Source of the DNA: Phenylobacterium sp.
GTDB taxonomy: Bacteria > Pseudomonadota > Alphaproteobacteria > Caulobacterales > Caulobacteraceae
Reading direction: 5' to 3'
Assembly: GCA_004799545.1 (NCBI GenBank)
Contig: SSMU01000020.1
Location: 1 to 64,000, forward strand
Length of the DNA: 64,000 bases
A model generated the notes under the pieces. That model saw only the letters and a program-made list of their open reading frames with translations, was not told the origin of the DNA and searched no databases. The position numbers and the translations under genes were made by a program. Shown here one piece after another: positions 24,862 to 33,847 of the stretch; the stretch's first letter is position 1, and each line of letters opens with the position of its first letter.

Positions 24862-24953
24862 TAGCCACCCCCGTGGTGGCGGCAGGAAAAAGCAACGGCT
24901 TCCCCTCCGTCAAGGGCCTTCCTGACATAGACGCCGCACCGCGCGGGCCGCCT

Positions 24954-26003
24954 CTAGGTCGCGTCCAGCGGCGCGGTCCAGCGGGCGCGGTGGACCTGGA
25001 CGCCGCCGCGGTCGCCCGCCGTCACCGCGCCAAACCGGTCGGCGAACACCGCAGGCAGGGGCTGGGCGTCCGGCGGGGCGAGCCAGAGGCGCAGGAGGTG
25101 GCGCCGCCGCTCCGGCTCCGGCCAGTCCTCGAAGGCGGTGCGGTCGTGGAACAGGATGTGGTTGTTGACCAGCTGGATATCGCCCGGCCAGAAGTCGAGC
25201 TCGATGTGCAGGGCCGGGTCTTCGGCGAGGGCATCCAGCAGGTCCAGCGCCGCGACCTGCTGGGCGCTGAGCGGGGGGACGCCCGCGAACCGCCGGGCGC
25301 TCTCGATATACTGGCGCTGGTAGATGGCGGCGAACCGGCCGGCATGCCAGTTGAACACCGGCGCCTCGAACCAGGGCCGCTGGCCGACCGCGGCCTCGCC
25401 CCGCCGGTCGGTCTCGATCGGGGCGAACAGGATGGCCGCGAGGTCTGGCGCCCGAGCGGACATGGCGTTGTAGAGGCTGACCGAGCTGACCAGGCTGGAG
25501 CGGCCGCCGGCCTTGGCGGGGCGCAGGCACATCAGCGCGACCACGTCGCAGCTGTCGGTGTGATAGGTCTGCCGCTCGTGGGTCTGGTAGAGGCGCGCGG
25601 TGGGATCGTCGCTGGAGCGGCCGAGGTCCTTCACATGGCCGAGGATGTGGCCCTGCGCGTTCTGCGGCCGCGCCGCGCCGAGGTGGGCGCCGATCCCCAG
25701 GAAAGCCGCGGCGACCTCGCGCCGGTCGAGAGCGGTGGGGTCAAGACCGCGGATCACCGCGAAGCCGCGTCCCGCCAGCACCTCGGCGCGCAGGATCTGG
25801 CTGAGGCGGGGGGCGAGGCGCGGCAGGGGGAAGTGCTCGGCGGTGATGGCGGTGAGGTCGGCGCCCTGGGCCACGAGGGCGCGGGCGGCGGCCGTGACCT
25901 CGGCGACCTCGGCGGGGTCCAGGGGATGCAGCCACTCGTCGGGCGCGAGGTCGGCGGCGCGCCAGGCGGCGGGGCTGTCGATCACCGGGGGCGGCAGGTC
26001 CAT
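24954..26003 (-). CDS. TauD/TfdA family Fe(II)/2-oxoglutarate dioxygenase
   Basis: A 349-aa non-heme iron oxygenase. The iron triad is HTDSCD (His-x-Asp) near residue 150 and the distal His in the ERRRHLLRLWL block near residue 315, with the Arg that binds 2-oxoglutarate just after. NNHILFHDRTAFEDW is the conserved segment before it. A RGFAVIRGLD motif occurs near residue 80. Substrate is not evident; relatives act on taurine, aryloxy acids or gamma-butyrobetaine. The start is ATG at 26003. An upstream TTG at 26039 is possible, and neither has a good ribosome site. Confidence 0.88.
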   Translation of the reverse strand: MDLPPPVIDSPAAWRAADLAPDEWLHPLDPAEVAEVTAAARALVAQGADLTAITAEHFPLPRLAPRLSQILRAEVLAGRGFAVIRGLDPTALDRREVAAAFLGIGAHLGAARPQNAQGHILGHVKDLGRSSDDPTARLYQTHERQTYHTDSCDVVALMCLRPAKAGGRSSLVSSVSLYNAMSARAPDLAAILFAPIETDRRGEAAVGQRPWFEAPVFNWHAGRFAAIYQRQYIESARRFAGVPPLSAQQVAALDLLDALAEDPALHIELDFWPGDIQLVNNHILFHDRTAFEDWPEPERRRHLLRLWLAPPDAQPLPAVFADRFGAVTAGDRGGVQVHRARWTAPLDAT

Positions 26004-26080
26004 GGGCGCGATATCGCGCGGTGGAGCGGGGAGATTCAAGGCGCGGCGGGCCTAGGCAGAAGACCCAACCATTTTCCAGC

Positions 26081-26209
26081 CGTCATCCCCGGGCTTGTCC
26101 CGGGGACCCATAAACGCAGGCCTATGAGCATCGGATCGCAGCGGCGCCGTCGCGCCATGCTGACATCGGTCGGTGTTTATGGGTGGCCGGGACAAGCCCG
26201 GCCATGACG
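26081..26209. repeat. Inverted pair of REP-like elements
   Basis: The left unit (26081-26117) reads CGTCATCCCCGGGCTTGTCC then CGGGGACCCATAAACGC. The right unit (26174-26209) is nearly its reverse complement, from GTTTATGGGTGGCCGGG to CCATGACG. Between them is about 56 bp of non-repeated sequence. Such paired palindromes are BIME-like and may act as transcript ends or topoisomerase sites. They fill most of the 247-bp gap between two minus-strand genes. Confidence 0.7.
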
Positions 26210-26250
26210 ATCACTATTGAAAATCAAAGGACTGAGAGGGTTTGCTCCCC

Positions 26251-26607
26251 TCAGACCTCTGGCGGGTCCTTGAGCAGCCAGCCGCCCAGGGCCTTGGCCT
26301 CGTGCGGCGGCAGGCCGAAGGCCAGCCAGCCATAGCCGGGGTGGCGGAAGCAGACGCCGAAGTCCTCCTTGCGCGGCTGGCACCACCAGGCGGGATCGCG
26401 GATGGCGGCGACCCGGCCGGTGGGCTCCAGGCGCTCGGGCACGGCGTCGCTGAGCAGGGCGCGCAGCTCGCCCAGCCGGGCGATCAGCTCGTCGAGGTCG
26501 GTGGCGTCGGCCAGGCCCTCCAGCCCGTCGCCGTCCTCGTCCAGCACCCGGATCAGCACGTCCTGGCCGTCGTCGGTCGGGGTGAGCTCGAAGCGTAAGG
26601 GGCTCAT
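26251..26607 (-). CDS. Hypothetical protein, 118 aa
   Basis: A soluble, acidic-to-neutral protein (MSPLRFELTPTDDGQDVLIRVLDEDGDGLEGL...). It has a helical middle (DLDELIARLGELRALLSDAVPE) and a C-terminal WWCQPRKEDFGVCFRHPGYGWLAFGLPPHEAKALGGWL part split here by motif only. I do not recognise the family. The ATG at 26607 has GAGGTGACGCCCC upstream. It stands alone between the REP-like pair and a divergent gene. Confidence 0.7.
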   Translation of the reverse strand: MSPLRFELTPTDDGQDVLIRVLDEDGDGLEGLADATDLDELIARLGELRALLSDAVPERLEPTGRVAAIRDPAWWCQPRKEDFGVCFRHPGYGWLAFGLPPHEAKALGGWLLKDPPEV

Positions 26608-26760
26608 GGGGCGTCACCTCGTCTCAAGGCCGGACCGCCGGAGCGCGCCGGGACCCGCACAGGGGAGCCCGATTCGCCGCCAAGCCAAGGCGCGATCCGC
26701 CGCACCCCGACCGGCGCCACGGGGCGGACGCCACACTTCCGCCTTGCTACTGGAGGCTGC

Positions 26761-27705
26761 ATGGACGCAACGGCTCGCGTCCTGTCGCGTCGAGCCTTTT
26801 GGGGGAGCGCTCGAGTGTCCAGGGGAGTTGTCCGCGCTGTCAGGACCCTAGCCGTCACCCTGCTGCTGGCTTGCCCCTCGGCGCTGGCCGCGCAGCCCGC
26901 CGCGCAGCCGACGCCGCTCGAAGGCCTCACCGTTCCCGGCCACGCCCCGCCCGAGGCGCAGCGGCGGCAGATCGACGCCTATGTGCATGAGATCGCCCCG
27001 CTGCGGACGGACCAGCCGCTGGCCCGCTGGACCGATCCGATCTGCCCGCTGGTGACCGGGCTTCCCCGCGGCGCTGCAGAGGAGGTGCTGGTCCGCGTCA
27101 GCCAGGTCGTCCAGCAGGCCGGAGCGCCGCTTGCGCCGAAGGCGAGCTGCAAGCCGAACTTCGTGATCGTGGTGACCCCCGATCCGAAGGGCTTCGCGCG
27201 CGCGTGGCAGAAGCACGACCCCGGCATCTTCGGCGACCGGACCCTGTCGAGCGCCGACGCGCTGCTGGCCGCCGGCCGCCCGGTGATCGTCTGGCAGAAC
27301 ACCAGCAACGACCCCTCCGACGGCAGCGGCCTCACCGGCGACATCACCAAGCCCGGCGAACGCCATTGGGCGCAGGGCAGCCACATCTTCACCGAGATGG
27401 TCCGCCATACGCGCGGCGCCGCGGTGATCGTCGATGCGAAGCAGGCCGTGGGCCTGACCACCCGGCAGATCGCCGACTATGTCAGCATGACCGGGCTCGC
27501 GGAGATCCGCGCGGACGCTTCGGTGGAAGCCTTCCCCACCATCCTCGCCCTGTTCAAGTCCGAGCGCGCCCGGGCGCCGCGCGAACTGTCGGCCTGGGAC
27601 CTCGCCTATCTGAGGGGCCTCTATGCGACGGATCCATCAGACCGCACGCAACGCCTCAAGATCAGCGCCGAAATCGAACGCGAGACGTCGCAGCCGACGA
27701 GCTAG
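26761..27705 (+). CDS. Exported hypothetical protein, 314 aa
   Basis: An N-terminal signal peptide around residues 25-45 (RTLAVTLLLACPSALAAQP) suggests export to the periplasm. The mature part has a PICPLVTGLP...CKPNFVIVVTPDPKGFA core with two cysteines that could pair, and RQIADYVSMTGLAEIRADA toward the end. Similar proteins occur in Caulobacterales and sphingomonads without assigned function. I see no catalytic motif. The ATG at 26761 is the first of several possible starts; a later start at GTG 26815 (VSRGVVRAVRTL) would give a more usual signal peptide. Confidence 0.75.
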   Translation: MDATARVLSRRAFWGSARVSRGVVRAVRTLAVTLLLACPSALAAQPAAQPTPLEGLTVPGHAPPEAQRRQIDAYVHEIAPLRTDQPLARWTDPICPLVTGLPRGAAEEVLVRVSQVVQQAGAPLAPKASCKPNFVIVVTPDPKGFARAWQKHDPGIFGDRTLSSADALLAAGRPVIVWQNTSNDPSDGSGLTGDITKPGERHWAQGSHIFTEMVRHTRGAAVIVDAKQAVGLTTRQIADYVSMTGLAEIRADASVEAFPTILALFKSERARAPRELSAWDLAYLRGLYATDPSDRTQRLKISAEIERETSQPTS

Positions 27706-27721
27706 GCCCGGCCGAGGGTCC

Positions 27722-28804
27722 CTACTCCGCCGGAAGGATATTCTCGCTGCGCTTGGCCTGGACGCGGTCGAACTCGGACCAGACGCCGTCGTTTCCGTGC
27801 CATTGGCCGCGGGTGGCGGCCTTGGAGTATTCGGTGGAGCGGGCTTCGAAGAAGTTGGCGTGCTCGACGCCCGACAGCATCGACTGCAGCCAGGGCAGCG
27901 GGTTCTCCTTCACGCCACCGTAGACCTCCGGCAGCTTCAGCTGGCGCAGGCGCCAGTCGGCGATGAAGCGGATGTATTTCTTGATGTCGTCGGGGGTCAT
28001 GCCCTGCACCTCGCCCGCCTCGAAGGCGAGGTCGATGAACTTGTCCTCCAGCCCGACCACGGTCTTGCAGCAGTCGACGATGTCGTCGGCCACCGACTTG
28101 GTGACGCAGCGCGTCTCGGCGTTGAAGGCGTGGAACAGCTTGACCATGCCTTCGCAGTGCAGGCTCTCGTCGCGCACCGACCAGGAGATGATCTGGCCCA
28201 TGCCCTTCATCTTGTTGTGGCGCGGGAAGTTCATCAGCATGGCGAAGCTGGCGAACAGCTGCAGCCCCTCGGTGAAGCCGCCGAACATGGCGAGCGTGCG
28301 GGCGATGTCGGCTTCGGTCTCGACCCCGAACTGCTGCATGTAGTCGTGCTTGTCGCGCAGCGCCTGGTAGTCGAGGAACGCGGTGAACTCTGAGTCCGGC
28401 ATGCCGATCGTCTCCAGGAGGAGCGCGTAAGCGGCGATGTGGATGGTCTCCATGTTGGAGAAGGCCGCCAGCATCATCTTCACTTCGGTCGGTTTGAAGA
28501 CGCGGGCGTAGCGCTCCATGTAGTTGTCGTTCACCTCGACGTCCGACTGGGTGAAGAACCGGAAGATCTGGGTGAGCAGGTTGCGCTCGCGGTCGTTGAG
28601 GTTGGTCGCCCAGTCCTTGAGGTCCTCGCCGAGCGGGATCTCCTCCGGCATCCAGTGGACCTGCTGCTGCTTCTTCCAGAAGTCGTAGGCCCACGGATAG
28701 CGGAACGGCTTGTAGGCGAACGAAGGGGTGAGCAGGCCGGGCAGGCTGCGCAGGTTGCCAGGCTTGGTTGAGCTCTTCGACGATGGCGCGGTTGGCGGGA
28801 TCAC
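27722..28804 (-). CDS. nrdB: Ribonucleoside-diphosphate reductase class I, beta subunit
   Basis: A 360-aa subunit that holds the diiron-tyrosyl radical cofactor for deoxyribonucleotide synthesis. Ligand motifs are Glu119 and His122 in METIHIAAY with radical Tyr126, Glu179 in FTEGLQLF, and Glu213/His216 in DESLHCEGM. The Asp ligand is not assigned. The GTG at 28804 has AGAGG upstream, and the frame matches the family start (LTPSFAYKPFRYPWAY). Two NrdR-like boxes lie 56-102 bp upstream. It lies downstream of nrdA on the same strand but with another gene between, and has its own promoter region. Confidence 0.95.
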   Translation of the reverse strand: MIPPTAPSSKSSTKPGNLRSLPGLLTPSFAYKPFRYPWAYDFWKKQQQVHWMPEEIPLGEDLKDWATNLNDRERNLLTQIFRFFTQSDVEVNDNYMERYARVFKPTEVKMMLAAFSNMETIHIAAYALLLETIGMPDSEFTAFLDYQALRDKHDYMQQFGVETEADIARTLAMFGGFTEGLQLFASFAMLMNFPRHNKMKGMGQIISWSVRDESLHCEGMVKLFHAFNAETRCVTKSVADDIVDCCKTVVGLEDKFIDLAFEAGEVQGMTPDDIKKYIRFIADWRLRQLKLPEVYGGVKENPLPWLQSMLSGVEHANFFEARSTEYSKAATRGQWHGNDGVWSEFDRVQAKRSENILPAE

Positions 28805-28859
28805 GGACTTGGCCTCTGGACTCGAAGGACGAGCGACAGAGAGACGTTACCAGCCAATC

Positions 28860-28906
28860 GGACAACATCTAGCGCCAAGTTGGCGCACCACCCCAACATC
28901 TTGTGA
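28860..28906 (-). promoter_or_regulatory. Tandem NrdR-like boxes upstream of nrdB
   Basis: On the minus strand TCACAAGATGTTGGGG (28891-28906) and GCGCTAGATGTTGTCC (28860-28875) each fit the NrdR consensus acaCwAtATaTwGtgt at its conserved positions. They are 31 bp apart, the spacing seen for paired NrdR sites. NrdR with dATP/ATP would repress transcription here. Confidence 0.75.
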
Positions 28907-28945
28907 ACAAGCCTGGGGATATCCCTGCCCTCAAGGGGCGGGAAA

Positions 28946-29725
28946 TTATTTGCGGCGGATGGCGAAGGAGAGGGCGACCATGGATTCCGAGTGCGGATCG
29001 ACGCCGTACATCAGGTGGTCGGCCTTCATGTCGCGGTGGACATAGCCGAGCGAGGTCTGCAGCGGGCCCTTCAGGAAGCCGACGCCCACCTGCTGGTCGC
29101 CGACCAGGCGGCTGGTGGGATCGGTGCTCCAGCCGGCGCGGCTCCAGCCCTGGTCGCCGCGCAGCATGTTGAGGCCGACCGAGCGGCCGGAGGCGGCGGC
29201 GAACAGGTACCAGCGGCCGCGGTCGCCGAACACCCGGCCGTCCTGCACGCCCATGTCCTTGAGGCGCTGGCCGGCGATCTCGCTGCGGCTGGTGGAGAGG
29301 CCCACCGTGGCGCCGGCGACGGCCGAGCGGCCGCCGTAGCTGTCCATGCCGACCCCGGCCTGGGGCGAGACGTCGACCTTGAGGCCGGCCGCGCCGAAGG
29401 TGACCAGGCTGGGCCAGCGGCGGAGCATGGTGACCTGGTAGTTGCGGGTGTCGAGCTGCGCGCCGTAGACGGCCATCGGCAGGCCGCCGGGGCCGAGGCT
29501 CAACTGGCCGACGCTGACCTGCAGCGAATCGACCGCAGCGCCGGGGCGCGGCGTGTTGAGCGCCAGTTCGCTGGAATTCCACTGCACGAGGCCTGCGCCG
29601 TTGGAGGCGAAGGCGGCCTGGTTCAACGCCGCCGCGCTCGCAAGGGGCTCAGCCGCAGGCTGCGCCAGCGCAGCGCTCGAGGCGCCGCACCCCAGGACGA
29701 TGGCCCAAATAGCCAGCCGCCGCAT
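28946..29725 (-). CDS. Exported protein, probable outer-membrane barrel
   Basis: A 259-aa protein with a signal peptide (MRRLAIWAIVLGCGASSAALAQ). The rest is rich in alternating strands with many Gly and aromatic residues (NYQVTMLRRWPSLVTFGAAGLKVDVS, then VGVGFLKGPLQTSLGYVHRDMK) and ends LSFAIRRK, consistent with a small barrel. It may belong to the LpxR-like lipid A-modifying group, but I could not confirm catalytic residues. It lies between nrdA and nrdB on the same strand. It may simply have been inserted there. Confidence 0.65.
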   Translation of the reverse strand: MRRLAIWAIVLGCGASSAALAQPAAEPLASAAALNQAAFASNGAGLVQWNSSELALNTPRPGAAVDSLQVSVGQLSLGPGGLPMAVYGAQLDTRNYQVTMLRRWPSLVTFGAAGLKVDVSPQAGVGMDSYGGRSAVAGATVGLSTSRSEIAGQRLKDMGVQDGRVFGDRGRWYLFAAASGRSVGLNMLRGDQGWSRAGWSTDPTSRLVGDQQVGVGFLKGPLQTSLGYVHRDMKADHLMYGVDPHSESMVALSFAIRRK

Positions 29726-29959
29726 TGAACCTCTCTCCCAGCCCGCGTCATGTATAGCGCAGCCAAGCGCTACAATTCTACGGACAAGCTAAGTCCCGAA
29801 CTGAAGTCGGGTTCCCAAGCTAAGGCAAAAGACGTGCCGCGCCGCGGATAGGCCTCAATTCAACGCAGGCCGCCAGCCGGGGCCGCCGCCTGGAGTTCTT
29901 GGCGGGATTCAAACGCGCAAGACAACGCCGCCACAATCCGGTCAAACCCGCGAGGGCTC
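29726..29959. other. Intergenic stretch without a recognised feature
   Basis: These 234 bp between the nrdA stop and the next start show short open frames with no coding signature. I see no terminator hairpin with a T-tract here. Confidence 0.5.
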
Positions 29960-31819
29960 CTATTGGCAGGCGAGGCACTCCTCGTAGTCGGTCTTCTCGC
30001 CGGTGGACATTTCGACCACCGCCGCCAGCTCGTTGCCGGCGTGGGCGGCGCGCTGCACCGACTTGGAGCGCAGGTAATAGAGCGACTTGCAGCCGCGTTC
30101 CCAGGCCATCCAGTGCAGCATGTGCAGGTCCCACTTCTGGACATCGCCGGCCAGGAAGATGTTGACCGACTGCGACTGGCAGACGTCGGGGGTGCGGTCG
30201 GCGGCCAGCTCGACCACCCAGCGCTGGTCGATCTCGAAGGCCGTCTTGTAGACGTCCTTGTCGTCCTGGCTGAGGAAGTCGAGGTGCTGCACCGAGCCCT
30301 CGTTGGCCAGGATGGTGTCCCAGACCGCGGCGGTGTTCTGGCCCTGGGTGTCGAGCAAGGCCTCCAGGTAGGGGTTCTTCACCGCGAAGGTGCCGGAGAG
30401 CGTCTTGTGGCTGTAGATGTTGGCCGGCACCGGCTCGATGCCGGCGCTGGTCCCGCCGCAGATGATCGAGATCGAGGCGGTCGGGGCGATGGCCAGCTTG
30501 TGGGAGAAGCGCTCCATCACCCCGCGCTCGGCGGCGTCCGGGCAGGGACCGCGCTCGGCGGCCAGCGCCCGGGACGCGGCGTCGCACTGGCGGCGCAGGG
30601 TCTTGAACAGCCGCATGTTCCAGCTCTTCGCGAGCGCGCTCTCGAAGGGCACGTTCTGGCTCTGCAGGAAGGAGTGGAAGCCCATCAGGCCCAGACCGAC
30701 CGAGCGCTCGCGGGTGGCGGCGTAGACGGCGTTGGCCATCTCCGGCGGGGCGCGCTGGATGAAGTCCTCCAGCACGTTGTCGAGGAAGCGCATGACGTCC
30801 TCGATGAAGGTCGGGTGGTCGCGCCACTCCAGGAACTTCTCGGCGTTGACCGAGGACAGGCAGCAGACCGCGGTGCGCTCCCGGCCCAGGTGGTCGGCGC
30901 CGGTGGCCAGCATGATCTCCGAGCAGAGGTTCGACTGGCGCACCTTCAGGCCCAGCTCGCGCTGATGCTGCGGCAGGGCGCGGTTCACGGTGTCGGAGAA
31001 GATCAGGTAGGGCTCGCCGGTCTGCAGGCGGACCTCGAGGATCTTCTGCCAGAGCGAGCGGGCGTCGACCTCGCGGACGACGTCCTGGGTCTTGGGCGAG
31101 CGCAGGCCGAACATGGCCCCGTCGCGCACGGCCTCCATGAACTCGTCGGTGATCGAGATGCCGTGGTGCAGGTTGAGCGACTTGCGGTTGAAGTCGCCGG
31201 AGGGCTTACGGATCTCCAGGAACTCCTCGATCTCCGGGTGGTGGATGTCGAGGTAGACCGCCGCCGAGCCACGGCGCAGCGAGCCCTGGCTGATGGCCAG
31301 GGTGAGCGAGTCCATCACCCGGATGAAGGGGATGATGCCGCTGGTCTGGCCGGCGCCCTTCACCTTCTCGCCGATCGAGCGGACGCCGCCCCAGTAGGTG
31401 CCGATGCCGCCGCCGTTGGAGGCCAGCGCCACGTTCTCGTTCCAGACGCTCTGGATGCCTTCCAGGCTGTCGGGCACGGCGTTGAGGAAGCAGGAGATCG
31501 GCAGGCCGCGGCCGGCGCCGCCGTTCGACAGGACCGGGGTGGCCGGCATGAACCACAGGGTCGAGATGTAGTCGTAGATCCGCTGGGCGTGGTCGGCGTC
31601 GTCGGCGTAGGCCGTGGCCACGCGGGCGAACATATCCTGGTAGCTTTCGCCCGGCAGCAGATAGCGATCTTCCAGCGTGGTCTTGCCGAAATCGGTCAGC
31701 AAGGCGTCGCGCGAGCGATCGACCTCGACCTTGCGCACCAGCTGCAGTTGCGGACGCTCAGGCTTGGCCTGAACCCGCTCCGCCGCACCGGCAATCCCAA
31801 CCTTCGCCGCTTCACTCAT
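29960..31819 (-). CDS. nrdA: Ribonucleoside-diphosphate reductase class I, alpha subunit
   Basis: A 619-aa catalytic subunit. It has Cys110 (PISCFLNAV), the radical Cys299 (SNLCSEI) with Glu301, and the redox Cys in AVCCLSSVN. The radical-path tyrosines are in LYYLRSKSV, and the C-terminal CLACQ is the shuttle pair. The first 50 residues do not resemble an ATP-cone, so dATP overall inhibition may be absent. At 619 residues it is much shorter than the 761-aa E. coli protein. The ATG at 31819 follows AGGGGCATGGGTTTGGGACG. NrdR-like boxes are upstream at 31877-31923. Confidence 0.95.
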   Translation of the reverse strand: MSEAAKVGIAGAAERVQAKPERPQLQLVRKVEVDRSRDALLTDFGKTTLEDRYLLPGESYQDMFARVATAYADDADHAQRIYDYISTLWFMPATPVLSNGGAGRGLPISCFLNAVPDSLEGIQSVWNENVALASNGGGIGTYWGGVRSIGEKVKGAGQTSGIIPFIRVMDSLTLAISQGSLRRGSAAVYLDIHHPEIEEFLEIRKPSGDFNRKSLNLHHGISITDEFMEAVRDGAMFGLRSPKTQDVVREVDARSLWQKILEVRLQTGEPYLIFSDTVNRALPQHQRELGLKVRQSNLCSEIMLATGADHLGRERTAVCCLSSVNAEKFLEWRDHPTFIEDVMRFLDNVLEDFIQRAPPEMANAVYAATRERSVGLGLMGFHSFLQSQNVPFESALAKSWNMRLFKTLRRQCDAASRALAAERGPCPDAAERGVMERFSHKLAIAPTASISIICGGTSAGIEPVPANIYSHKTLSGTFAVKNPYLEALLDTQGQNTAAVWDTILANEGSVQHLDFLSQDDKDVYKTAFEIDQRWVVELAADRTPDVCQSQSVNIFLAGDVQKWDLHMLHWMAWERGCKSLYYLRSKSVQRAAHAGNELAAVVEMSTGEKTDYEECLACQ

Positions 31820-31876
31820 CGTCCCAAACCCATGCCCCTGAGAGGAAATCGGCCCCCATGGCCTGATCCTCTTCGC

Positions 31877-31923
31877 CCCTACATCTTGTGGTGACTAGGT
31901 GTCACACAACCCACATATGGGGG
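31877..31923 (-). promoter_or_regulatory. Tandem NrdR-like boxes upstream of nrdA
   Basis: The minus strand has CCACAAGATGTAGGGG (31877-31892) and CCCCCATATGTGGGTT (31908-31923), 31 bp apart. The first matches the box before nrdB almost letter for letter. Together they suggest that the two separated RNR genes are co-regulated by NrdR. Confidence 0.75.
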
Positions 31924-32065
31924 CACAGAGCCTAAAGAGTCGTCAATGAGGACGCCGATCGGCGCCCAGGAATTTTTCGTTAACGAAAGCTTACCGCAGG
32001 CCCGCCGCCCTCGGCAGAGGCGATGCGCTCGCGGCCCGTTCTCACGACAGTGTGACCGCGCCGGC

Positions 32066-33847
32066 TCAGCGGTGCAGCGGCCAAACGACGCTGATCAGCA
32101 GGGATCCTACCACCAGCACGAGAATGCTCAGGGGGGCGCCCAATCGGGAGTAGTCGGAGAACCGGTAGCCGCCCGGCCCCATGACCAGGGTGTTGCACTG
32201 GTGGCCGACCGGGGTGAGGAAGTCCGAGCCCGCCCCCACCGCCACGGCCATCAGGAAGGCGTCGGGGTTCAGGCCCAGCCGGTGGGCGAAGCCGGCGGCG
32301 ATCGGGGCGAACACCAGTACGGTCGGCGCATTGTGCATGAAGGGCGCGGAGATCATCGACAGCAGCATGAAGATGCCGACCTCCAGCACCGGGGTCAGGC
32401 CGCCCAGCACCTGCGACAGCCAGCCGGAGACCAGGTTCGCCCCACCGGTGGTGTAGATCGCCTCGCCGACCGGGATCAGGGCGCCGATCAGCACCAGCAC
32501 CGGCCCATCGAGGGCGGCGTAGGCGTCCTTCATGCGCAGTCCGCCGAACGCCACCATCGCGGCCGCTGCCCCGAAGAAGGCCATGGCCACCGGCGCCCAG
32601 TGGAAGGCGATCGACAGCATGGCGACGGTGAGGATCGCCACTGGCGCGAACGCCCGGCGCAGGCCGCCCAGGCGCACCTCGCGCTCGATCAGCGGCAGGA
32701 CGCCGAGCGCCTGGACAGCGCCCGGCAAGGTGCTCTCCGAGCCCTGCAGCAGCAGGATGTCGCCCGGCTTGAAGCGGATGGCGTTGAGCCGCTGGTTCAG
32801 GCGGTAGCCCGAGCGGCTGACCGCCAGCAGGTTGACGCCGTACTCGCCATGCAGGTGGAGCTGCTGGGCGGAGCCTCCGACCAGCCGCGACTCTGGCCCG
32901 ACCACGCCCTCGATGGACAGCACCTCCTCGTTGGCCTGTTCCTGGGCGACCGGCTTGTCCGAGCGGGTGAGCGTCAGCTTGGCCCGGGAGATCACGGTTT
33001 CGAGGGCGTGCTGCTCGCCCTCCATGATCAGGATGTCGCCCGGCTGGAGGTGGCTGTTGGCGTGCGGGTTCGCCCGGCGCTTGCCGCCACGGATCAGGGC
33101 CACGACCTTGACGTCGTCCTCGGTAAGGGCGTGCAGGTCGGCGATGCGAAGGGTGTCCGCGCCGCGGTCCTCGGGGACCTGCACCTGGGTGGTGTAGGCG
33201 TTGGCCTCGAGGTTCGCCTCCAGGCTGCCGCCGCCGGTCCGGCCGCTGGGCAGCAGGCGGTAGGCGAAGCTCAGGAAGACGATGGCGATCGCCGAGAGGG
33301 CGAGGCCCACGGGGGCGAAGTCGTACATGCCGAACGGCTTGCCGTAGAGCTCCTGGCGCACCTGGGAGGCGATGATGTTGGTGGAGGTGCCCACCAGGGT
33401 GACCAGGCCGCCCAGCAGTGAGCCGAACGACATCGGCATCAGGAGCCGCGAGATCGGCGTGCCGGTGCGCCGCGAGGTCTGCTGGGCGATCGGCATGAGG
33501 ATGGCCAGCGCGCCGACGTTCTTGGTGGTCATGGAGAGCAGCGTGGTGGCGGCGACCAGCACCGGCACCTGGCTTCGCAGGGTCTTGAGCTTCGGGGCGA
33601 TGGGCCTGAGCAGCGCCTCGATGACCCCGGACCTGGCGAAGCCGGCGCTGACCACCAGGGCGCAGGCGATGATCACCACCACGTCGTTGGAGAAGCCGGA
33701 GAAGGCCTTGGCGGGCTTCACCAGGCCGAGCGCGACCGCCGCCAGCAGCGACAGGACCGAGATCAGGTCGTAGCGGAACCGGCCCCAGATGAAGCAGCCG
33801 ATCGTCACGAAGACCAGGCCGAAGGCCAAGCCCTGCTGGGTGGTCAT
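32066..33847 (-). CDS. SLC13/DASS-type permease with two RCK_C (TrkA-C) domains
   Basis: A 593-aa inner-membrane transporter. N-terminal helices span residues 5-190, with the conserved FGSLLGGLVTLVGTSTNIIAS in a re-entrant loop. Residues about 205-380 are cytosolic and contain two TrkA-C-like units (VVALIRGGKRRANPHANSHLQPGDIL and VSRSGYRLNQRLNAIRFKPGDILLLQG). The second helical block ends with MISAPFMHNAPTVLVFAPIA and GAGSDFLTPVGHQCNTLVMGPGGY. Related proteins move sulfate or dicarboxylates; the substrate is unknown. It is separated from nrdA by 246 bp. Confidence 0.9.
   Translation of the reverse strand: MTTQQGLAFGLVFVTIGCFIWGRFRYDLISVLSLLAAVALGLVKPAKAFSGFSNDVVVIIACALVVSAGFARSGVIEALLRPIAPKLKTLRSQVPVLVAATTLLSMTTKNVGALAILMPIAQQTSRRTGTPISRLLMPMSFGSLLGGLVTLVGTSTNIIASQVRQELYGKPFGMYDFAPVGLALSAIAIVFLSFAYRLLPSGRTGGGSLEANLEANAYTTQVQVPEDRGADTLRIADLHALTEDDVKVVALIRGGKRRANPHANSHLQPGDILIMEGEQHALETVISRAKLTLTRSDKPVAQEQANEEVLSIEGVVGPESRLVGGSAQQLHLHGEYGVNLLAVSRSGYRLNQRLNAIRFKPGDILLLQGSESTLPGAVQALGVLPLIEREVRLGGLRRAFAPVAILTVAMLSIAFHWAPVAMAFFGAAAAMVAFGGLRMKDAYAALDGPVLVLIGALIPVGEAIYTTGGANLVSGWLSQVLGGLTPVLEVGIFMLLSMISAPFMHNAPTVLVFAPIAAGFAHRLGLNPDAFLMAVAVGAGSDFLTPVGHQCNTLVMGPGGYRFSDYSRLGAPLSILVLVVGSLLISVVWPLHR

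Noticed and set aside
27722..28868. Alternative N-terminus for nrdB in the frame starting at 28868
   Set aside because: That frame gives a sequence unlike NrdB, while the GTG at 28804 leads directly into the conserved family start.
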